In this document: one piece after another, positions 5,279 through 9,574 of the stretch
How positions within the stretch are numbered: the first letter of the stretch is position 1
Layout of the letters: every line of letters begins with the position of its first letter
DNA from: CAYQDR01 sp964416315
Lineage (GTDB): Bacteria; Methylomirabilota; Methylomirabilia; Rokubacteriales; DASRDR01
Direction: 5' to 3'
Assembly: GCA_964416315.1 (NCBI GenBank)
Contig: CAYQDR010000159.1
Location: forward strand, 1-9,574
DNA length: 9,574 nt
Program-made: the position numbers and the translations under genes
Notes under the pieces: generated by a model
What the model was told of the DNA's origin: nothing
The model's database searches: none
Seen by the model: only the letters and a program-made list of their open reading frames with translations

Positions 5279-8154
5279 GTTCGCTGGAGCCGCAGGAGTC
5301 GCTCCGCCAGCTCCACCATCCGCTCCTTGCCGACCGCGGGCAGGAGCAGCTTGTACAGCTCGGCCTTGAGCTGGCGGAGTTCTGCCGCGTTGTGCGCCTG
5401 ATTCGGGAACCGCTGGAAGGCCGCGTCCAGCAGGGGCGCAACCTTCTCGGGCTCGGGCGCCCCGGTTTGCTTCAGGGTCCAGTAGATCGTGAACGTGTTG
5501 AGGTCGAAGCCCGCGCGCTCGCGCTCCTTCCGCGCCTCCACAAACTCGGTGAGGAGTCGCTCCAGCTTCTCCAGGGCCGCCTGGGTGCTGAACTGCCGGT
5601 CGTCGTAGGCCTCGAGAACCTCCTCGGCCCGCTCGCCGATCGACAGGAGATACGGCTGCCGCTCCCCCTCGTCGGCCGCCGCCTGGGCCAGGCTCTTCCC
5701 CAGATTGAGCACCTTGGCGTTGGAGGACCCACCTTCCTTCCTCAGGGCGGCCAGCGCCTTCTCGTCGATCTTGACGAGCGGCATCGTCGTCGTGACACCG
5801 AAGCTCGCCACCCGTTCACGGATCAGCCACTCGGTCTTCTTCGCCACTTCGCGATACAGCGCCACCCGCGTGCCGAAGGCATTCGACACGACCTCACAGA
5901 GGATCGAGAGCTTGGCGTAGTCATCGAGGTAGTCTCGCAAGAACACGTCCGGCGAGATGATCTCGTAGAGCACCTCGATCTCCCTGAACAGTTTGAAAAA
6001 CGTCTCGCGCTTCGCCTTGTCGGCGAAGGTCTCGATGGCCTGCTCGAGCACCTTGTCGTCCACGGGTCCTCGGCACAGATCCAGATACCGCGGCGCCTGC
6101 TCGGCCATGAGCTTGGCGAACCGCTGTTTGAGGACGTCGAGGTTCTGGATCACGCTGGCCACGATCTCCGAGTCGAAGGCCAGGGCCTTCTCCAGCCGCT
6201 CGAAGATCCCGACGAAGTCCAGAACGAACCCCGCCGGCTTCTTGAACTGCCCCTCCTCCTCGTACGGGCGGTTCACCCGGGCGATCGCCTGGACGAGCGC
6301 GTGGTCCCGCATCGGCTTGTCCAGGTACATGCAGTAGAGGATCGGGGCGTCGAACCCCGTCAGGAGCTTCTCCGTGACGATCAGGATCTTGGGCAGGGCC
6401 CCGGGCTTGATGAAGGCCTTGCGGACTCGCTTCTCGTCCTCTTCGCCCAGGTGGAACTGCGCCAGCAGCTCGCCGTCGTTGTGGACGGCCGTGTAGACGA
6501 CGGCCGAGTACTCCGGCGGCAGGTGCCGGTCGAGGGCCTGCTTGTAGAGCGCGCAGGCCTCCCGGTCCACGCCGACGAGAAATGCCTTGTAGCCGAGCGG
6601 CTCGACGTTCGCCCGGAAGTGCTCCGCGACGAACCGCGCGACCTTTTCCATCCGGTCAGGGGCCTTCAGGAACGCCTTCAGGCCCACCGCCCGGTCCAGG
6701 ATCTTGTTCAGCTCCTCGATATCGCTGATACCCTCGGCCTCGACGAGATCCAGGAACTCCTTCTCGAGCTGCTCCCGCGGCACCCGGATGTCGTTCGGCG
6801 CCAGCGTGTAGTGAAGCGGCAGGGTCGTGCCATCCTCGATCGACTCGGCAATCGGATACTTGTCGAGGTAGCCCTTCTCGTCGTCCTTCCCGAAGACCTT
6901 GAAGGTCCCCTTGCCGTAGGCGATCCGGTCGATCGGCGTGCCGGTGAAGCCGACCATGGTGGCATTTGGCAGGGCCGCAACCAGATAGTTGCCGAGATCG
7001 CCGCTGGTCGTCCGGTGCGCTTCGTCCACGAAGACGAACACGTTCGACCGGGGGCAGAGGTCCGCATCGGCCCGGTCGAACTTGTGGATCATCGAGACGA
7101 TCAGTCCGCGGTAATCGGACCGGAGCAGCTCGCGGAGCCGGGCCTTCGAGATGGCCTCCTCGTAGGTCAGTCCGTAGGCCTTGAGGTTGCCGAAAAGCTG
7201 GCTCTCCAGCTCGTTCCGGTCCACCAGCATGATCACCGTCGGCTTCTCGAAGGCCGGGTGGCCGAGGATCTGCTCCGCCGCCGCGATCATGGTGAAGGTT
7301 TTGCCGGCGCCCTGCGTGTGCCAGATCAATCCTCGCCGCTTCTCCGGGTCGAGCGCCCGGTCTACGACCTTCTCGACGGCGCGGGTCTGATGCTGCCGGA
7401 GGACGATCTTCCGGAGCTCGTCGTCCCGCTTGAAGAAGACGATCCAGTCCCGGAGGAGCTTCAGGAAGCGCTCCCGGGCAAAGAACCGCTTCACCTTCCG
7501 CTCGAAGTTCCCCTTCTCCTCGTCCTTCCAGTTGAAGACGTCCTTCCGGTCCAGGTTCCAGGTGACGCCGTAGTAGAAGTCCAGCAGGTGCGTGATGTCG
7601 AAGACCTGCGGCGCCGTCAAGAGCTCCGGGGTCTCCCGGTGGTAGCGCCGGATCTGGGTCATTCCCTCGTCGATCCCTTCCCGCTTGGTCGCCGCCTTGG
7701 TCTCGACCAGCGCCACCGGGACGCCGTTGACGAGGAACATTGCGTCGGCGCGGTTCGTGTACTGGCCATTGGTGTACTGCCACTCGTCGGTCACCTGGAA
7801 CAGATTGTGGGCCGGGTGCTCGAAGTCGATGACCGTCACGTTCCGGGTGCGACGCTCGCGCTCGACGTGGACCGTGCGCTCCCCTCGGAGCCACGCCAGC
7901 ACCTCGGCATTCCCCTCGATGTCGTTGCGCACGGCCTCGATCCGGCCGACGACGGAATCGACGTTGTCCACCGTGACCACGCCCGGGTTGAGCGCCACGA
8001 GCTTGTCGCGGAGGATGGGGTAGAGCAGCGTCCCGCTCTCCCCCCGCCGGAGCGTCAGCGCCGCTTCCGGTGGGAGGTACGCCCAGCCGATCTCGCTGGC
8101 GTACCGGATCAGCGGCGCCTGGACGACCGCCCGCTCGCTCGCGAGGCTAGGCAT
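5275..8154 (-). CDS. hsdR: Type I restriction endonuclease R subunit (HsdR-like)
   Basis: HsdR subunits combine a PD-(D/E)XK nuclease with a superfamily 2 DNA translocase; with HsdM and HsdS they cleave DNA lacking the host methylation. This 959-residue protein has the nuclease signature near its N-terminus: D137 in RADAMF, E151-T-K153, then the Q167-x3-Y171 motif. Translocase motifs follow: Walker A HTQGAGKT (279-286), DEAH (377-380), TGTP (404-407), LLTGFDAP (597-604) and QAIARVNR (622-629). The start was placed at the ATG at 8152-8154 because AAGGA sits five bases upstream; an in-frame ATG 14 codons earlier lacks a clear ribosome site. Its stop overlaps the metallopeptidase gene as GTGA. 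The gene immediately upstream is a pRiA4b-like gene, not hsdM or hsdS, so the methylase and specificity subunits are not visible. Family assignment is firm; partner proteins are unknown. Confidence 0.95.
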   Translation of the reverse strand: MPSLASERAVVQAPLIRYASEIGWAYLPPEAALTLRRGESGTLLYPILRDKLVALNPGVVTVDNVDSVVGRIEAVRNDIEGNAEVLAWLRGERTVHVERERRTRNVTVIDFEHPAHNLFQVTDEWQYTNGQYTNRADAMFLVNGVPVALVETKAATKREGIDEGMTQIRRYHRETPELLTAPQVFDITHLLDFYYGVTWNLDRKDVFNWKDEEKGNFERKVKRFFARERFLKLLRDWIVFFKRDDELRKIVLRQHQTRAVEKVVDRALDPEKRRGLIWHTQGAGKTFTMIAAAEQILGHPAFEKPTVIMLVDRNELESQLFGNLKAYGLTYEEAISKARLRELLRSDYRGLIVSMIHKFDRADADLCPRSNVFVFVDEAHRTTSGDLGNYLVAALPNATMVGFTGTPIDRIAYGKGTFKVFGKDDEKGYLDKYPIAESIEDGTTLPLHYTLAPNDIRVPREQLEKEFLDLVEAEGISDIEELNKILDRAVGLKAFLKAPDRMEKVARFVAEHFRANVEPLGYKAFLVGVDREACALYKQALDRHLPPEYSAVVYTAVHNDGELLAQFHLGEEDEKRVRKAFIKPGALPKILIVTEKLLTGFDAPILYCMYLDKPMRDHALVQAIARVNRPYEEEGQFKKPAGFVLDFVGIFERLEKALAFDSEIVASVIQNLDVLKQRFAKLMAEQAPRYLDLCRGPVDDKVLEQAIETFADKAKRETFFKLFREIEVLYEIISPDVFLRDYLDDYAKLSILCEVVSNAFGTRVALYREVAKKTEWLIRERVASFGVTTTMPLVKIDEKALAALRKEGGSSNAKVLNLGKSLAQAAADEGERQPYLLSIGERAEEVLEAYDDRQFSTQAALEKLERLLTEFVEARKERERAGFDLNTFTIYWTLKQTGAPEPEKVAPLLDAAFQRFPNQAHNAAELRQLKAELYKLLLPAVGKERMVELAERLLRLQRT

Positions 8155-8313
8155 AGCCGTCCTTACGTTCGAGGTGCCGCGAGCTTTTGGTGCCACCGCA
8201 AACAGTTTTTGCGGAATTGGGCTCGCTCCAAACCCCTCTCATGTCAGCGTCCTGGTAAGTTTTGTAACCGGGTTTTGTGACAATTCTCCGGACGAGGTCT
8301 CGCTCCAAACCTC
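8155..8313 (-). promoter_or_regulatory. hsdR leader with hairpin and direct repeats
   Basis: The 159-base gap upstream of hsdR holds three structures. A perfect hairpin lies at 8196-8214 (CCGCAAA stem, five-base loop, TTTGCGG). A tandem pair GTYACAAAAC (minus strand) sits at 8259-8268 and 8272-8281, 13 bases apart. A longer direct repeat (about 21-23 bases, containing TTTGGAGCGAG on the minus strand) lies at 8219-8241 and 8296-8316. The 13-base spacing of the second pair resembles near-helical-turn binding sites. A TTGTCA-like -35 at 8278-8283 has no good -10 partner, so the promoter is not located. The hairpin lacks a T-run, making an operator or RNA structure more likely than a terminator. 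Confidence 0.4.
8160..8164 (-). promoter_or_regulatory. Ribosome binding site of hsdR (AAGGA)
   Basis: AAGGA lies five bases upstream of the ATG at 8152-8154. This favours that start over the in-frame ATG at 8194-8196, for which no comparable site is seen. The extra 14 residues of the longer form (MAPKARGTSN...) do not resemble an HsdR N-terminus. Confidence 0.6.
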
Positions 8314-8919
8314 TCAAACGAGCTGCCACCTGCTCCCGCGTTTCTCCCCACCCGCTTGCCCCCGGAAACGCCTCAGGCGGCGGTTCACCGAGTCGAGGTC
8401 GAAGGCTTCCGAGTCGAAGTGGCCGCCGATCCAGTCCCGCATCTCGGCGTGCTCGGGATGCTTGGGATCGCGGATCGCCGCCAGGAACTCCTCGTATCCC
8501 GCCAGGCCTCCGCAGTCCTCCGGCGGGCAGGACCGGACCCCGCCTAGGCACCGGGGGTAGTGGATGCCGGGCTCAGGAGCGAGGATCTTCTCCACCCGGA
8601 CCTCGTGTTCCCACGAATCCCCGAAGTCGTAGAGGTACGTGAACCGCGTGTTCGGCCGCATGACCACTTGCCAGAGCCGCACGCTGCGCTCCGGGAAGGC
8701 GTAGTATCCGCCCCAGTCGGAAGAAGGCTGCCCGTAGGGCCGGCCGCCGATCCTGAGCTCGTGGAGGTGGCTATCGGTCCATCCCATGACGACCTGAAAC
8801 ACGCGGTGGAGACGCGGCAGCAGGATGTCGCCGGGCACCTGCACCCGCCGCCAGATGGGCGGCTTGATCCCTCGGAGCGTGATCTTGAGCTGAAAGACGT
8901 CTGCCGTCCCGGGGCTCAC
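8314..8919 (-). CDS. Plasmid pRiA4b ORF-3-like family protein
   Basis: Predicted 201-residue protein of the pRiA4b ORF-3-like family (PF07929), whose molecular function is unknown; members are frequent as passengers in mobile elements and plasmids. Recognisable segments are the N-terminal FQLKITLRGIKPPIWRR, then LHRVFQVVMGWTDSHLHEL, YLYDFGDSWEHEV in the middle, and the Cys-rich PRCLGGVRSCPPEDCGG followed by GYEEFLAAI. The GTG at 8917-8919 is preferred over the ATG six bases earlier because the strong AGAGGA (8926-8931) is six bases from the GTG but directly abuts the ATG. The stop lies inside copy 2 of a direct repeat shared with the hsdR leader. It sits between the MNT-HEPN pair and hsdR, where hsdM would be expected in a normal restriction operon. 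Confidence 0.9.
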   Translation of the reverse strand: MSPGTADVFQLKITLRGIKPPIWRRVQVPGDILLPRLHRVFQVVMGWTDSHLHELRIGGRPYGQPSSDWGGYYAFPERSVRLWQVVMRPNTRFTYLYDFGDSWEHEVRVEKILAPEPGIHYPRCLGGVRSCPPEDCGGLAGYEEFLAAIRDPKHPEHAEMRDWIGGHFDSEAFDLDSVNRRLRRFRGQAGGEKRGSRWQLV

Positions 8920-8925
8920 CGTCAT

Positions 8926-8931
8926 TCCTCT
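8926..8931 (-). promoter_or_regulatory. Ribosome binding site of the pRiA4b-like gene (AGAGGA)
   Basis: AGAGGA (minus strand) lies six bases upstream of the GTG at 8917-8919 but has no spacing to the ATG at 8923-8925. It therefore selects the GTG as the more likely start. Confidence 0.5.
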
Positions 8932-9021
8932 TCTACTCCCGACGAGTCTGCTACCTCGGCTCAGAGGACGACGCGCTCCACCAGTCCGACAAGCCGGCAA
9001 GACTCCCCCGGATCGCCACGC

Positions 9022-9393
9022 TCACCCAGAGAAGCCAAGCGCGGCCCGCAACCGGGAGCGCCATCGCTGCATGATTTCCACGGCACGCCCCGCGGTCTCT
9101 CGCGTCGCCGCCTCGCCTGGGTAGCGCACCTCGCCCGCCACGCGCGTCAACCACCGGAGCTCATCGAGGTCGCCTTCGGCCTCGGGCATGCCCGTGAGCT
9201 CAAACAGAGTCCGCAGCGCATGGCTCTTCGGGAAATCCTTGCTCTCCGCCACCAGGAGCGCCTTCAGGTACTTCTCGACGGCTTGCTGCGCGTGGACGCA
9301 GGCCGCGTCACAGTGGCCAGCCCCGGCCGCCCACCCGGCGACGGCCGCGTCTTCCTCGGCCTTGCGCACCCACTCGTCACGCAGCTCGCTCAT
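9022..9393 (-). CDS. HEPN domain protein, partner of an MNT nucleotidyltransferase
   Basis: Predicted 123-residue all-helical HEPN protein of the DNA-binding-annotated HEPN group (PF05168-like). The signature is the helix CVHAQQAVEKYLKALL at about residues 32-47, then SHALRTLFELTG and VRYPGE near residues 89-94. HEPN members of MNT-HEPN pairs act as ribonuclease-type toxins or toxin-like proteins, with the MNT protein as antitoxin. I do not see the catalytic R-x4-6-H of the well-studied HepT-type toxins, so activity is uncertain. The ATG at 9391-9393 overlaps the end of the MNT gene by 17 bases and lacks a good ribosome site, which suggests translational coupling. The gap to the next gene (8926-9021) holds no recognised element other than that gene's ribosome site. 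Confidence 0.85.
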   Translation of the reverse strand: MSELRDEWVRKAEEDAAVAGWAAGAGHCDAACVHAQQAVEKYLKALLVAESKDFPKSHALRTLFELTGMPEAEGDLDELRWLTRVAGEVRYPGEAATRETAGRAVEIMQRWRSRLRAALGFSG

Positions 9394-9574
9394 GGAGCAC
9401 GAGGCCGTCCCGCAGGATCTGCCTGAAGAACGGATCGCCCATCGCGATCCGCCGCTCGACCTCCGCCGGGCGCCGCACGATCAGGTCCATCGGGAACCGG
9501 TCGTCGCACTCCGCCCCGATCCGCACCGCCATGTCCACCGGCCGCCCCTCGAACTCCATCACCACCAGCAGGTC
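9377..9574 (-). CDS. MNT-type nucleotidyltransferase, 3' part only
   Basis: C-terminal fragment of a minimal nucleotidyltransferase (pol beta superfamily), antitoxin half of an MNT-HEPN pair. The frame runs off the right edge of the window; the last visible in-frame codons read DLLVVMEFEGRPVDMAVRIG, which fits the D-x-D-L-L-V strand of MNT proteins. The GS and first Asp of the active site are outside the window. The visible ATG/GTG codons inside this strand are internal, not the real start. The later DPFFRQILRDGLVLHE tail is typical of MNT proteins. Its stop lies inside the HEPN gene (17-base overlap). In known pairs the MNT protein neutralises the HEPN toxin by nucleotidylation; that is family knowledge, not shown here. 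Confidence 0.8.
   Translation of the reverse strand, partial: DLLVVMEFEGRPVDMAVRIGAECDDRFPMDLIVRRPAEVERRIAMGDPFFRQILRDGLVLHERAA

Noticed and set aside
6656..7894. Minus-strand open frame (about 412 codons) inside hsdR
   Set aside because: Off-frame shadow of hsdR with repetitive Arg/Gly/Ala composition; hsdR is uninterrupted.
8196..8214. Hairpin as a Rho-independent terminator
   Set aside because: Seven-bp stem with no T-run following it on the minus strand; it lies close to the hsdR start, which suits a regulatory role better.
5251..8280. Very long plus-strand open frame (about 1,009 codons)
   Set aside because: It is the antisense shadow of hsdR. The minus strand shows all HsdR motifs in order, while this frame is rich in Arg, Asp, Val and Leu with no recognisable domain.
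8255..8283. TTGTCA as a -35 box of an hsdR promoter
   Set aside because: No acceptable -10 hexamer at 16-18 bases, so the promoter was not annotated.
8147..8551. Minus-strand frame spanning the hsdR leader and the pRiA4b-like gene
   Set aside because: Off-frame; the pRiA4b family frame is unambiguous over the same bases.

Overview
The window is GC-rich bacterial DNA. Almost everything convincing is encoded on the minus strand, so transcription runs from right to left. The GC-rich codon use, the DnaE2-type polymerase without visible ImuA/ImuB partners, and the dense mix of nuclease, toxin-antitoxin and mobile-element-associated genes fit an accessory (defence-island-like) region of an uncultured soil or groundwater bacterium, for example Rokubacteria/Methylomirabilota or a deltaproteobacterial lineage. 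No rRNA or other phylogenetic marker is present, so this taxonomic guess is weak.

Layout from right to left, in the direction of transcription. (1) 9022-9574 holds an MNT nucleotidyltransferase, cut by the window edge, whose stop overlaps the start of a HEPN gene: a classic MNT-HEPN toxin-antitoxin pair. (2) 8314-8919 encodes a pRiA4b ORF-3-like protein, a family often seen next to mobile elements. (3) 8155-8313 is a leader with a perfect hairpin and two sets of direct repeats. (4) 4098-8154 is a tight three-gene operon: a type I restriction HsdR-like translocase/nuclease, a short YgjP/DUF45-type zinc metallopeptidase, and a protein with a predicted N-terminal winged helix and a C-terminal PD-(D/E)XK nuclease-like core. 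The three genes are joined by two GTGA start/stop overlaps. No hsdM or hsdS lies in the window. (5) 877-3978 encodes an error-prone DNA polymerase DnaE2 with a degraded PHP domain, preceded by a short dyad. (6) 303-790 holds two tandemly duplicated HNH-like, Cys-rich mini-proteins.

The left end also has two pairs of near-identical direct repeats (33-118 and 833-874) that look like remains of insertion-sequence ends. A possible 3' gene remnant lies on the plus strand (about 100-331).

How the parts may work together is inference. The HsdR-metallopeptidase-nuclease operon is the most interesting unit. It either supplies the restriction half of a type I system whose methylase and specificity genes are elsewhere, or is a stand-alone defence module. 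The MNT-HEPN pair, the pRiA4b-like gene and the HNH pair are accessory genes around it. DnaE2 is a translesion polymerase that may simply be a host gene beside the island.
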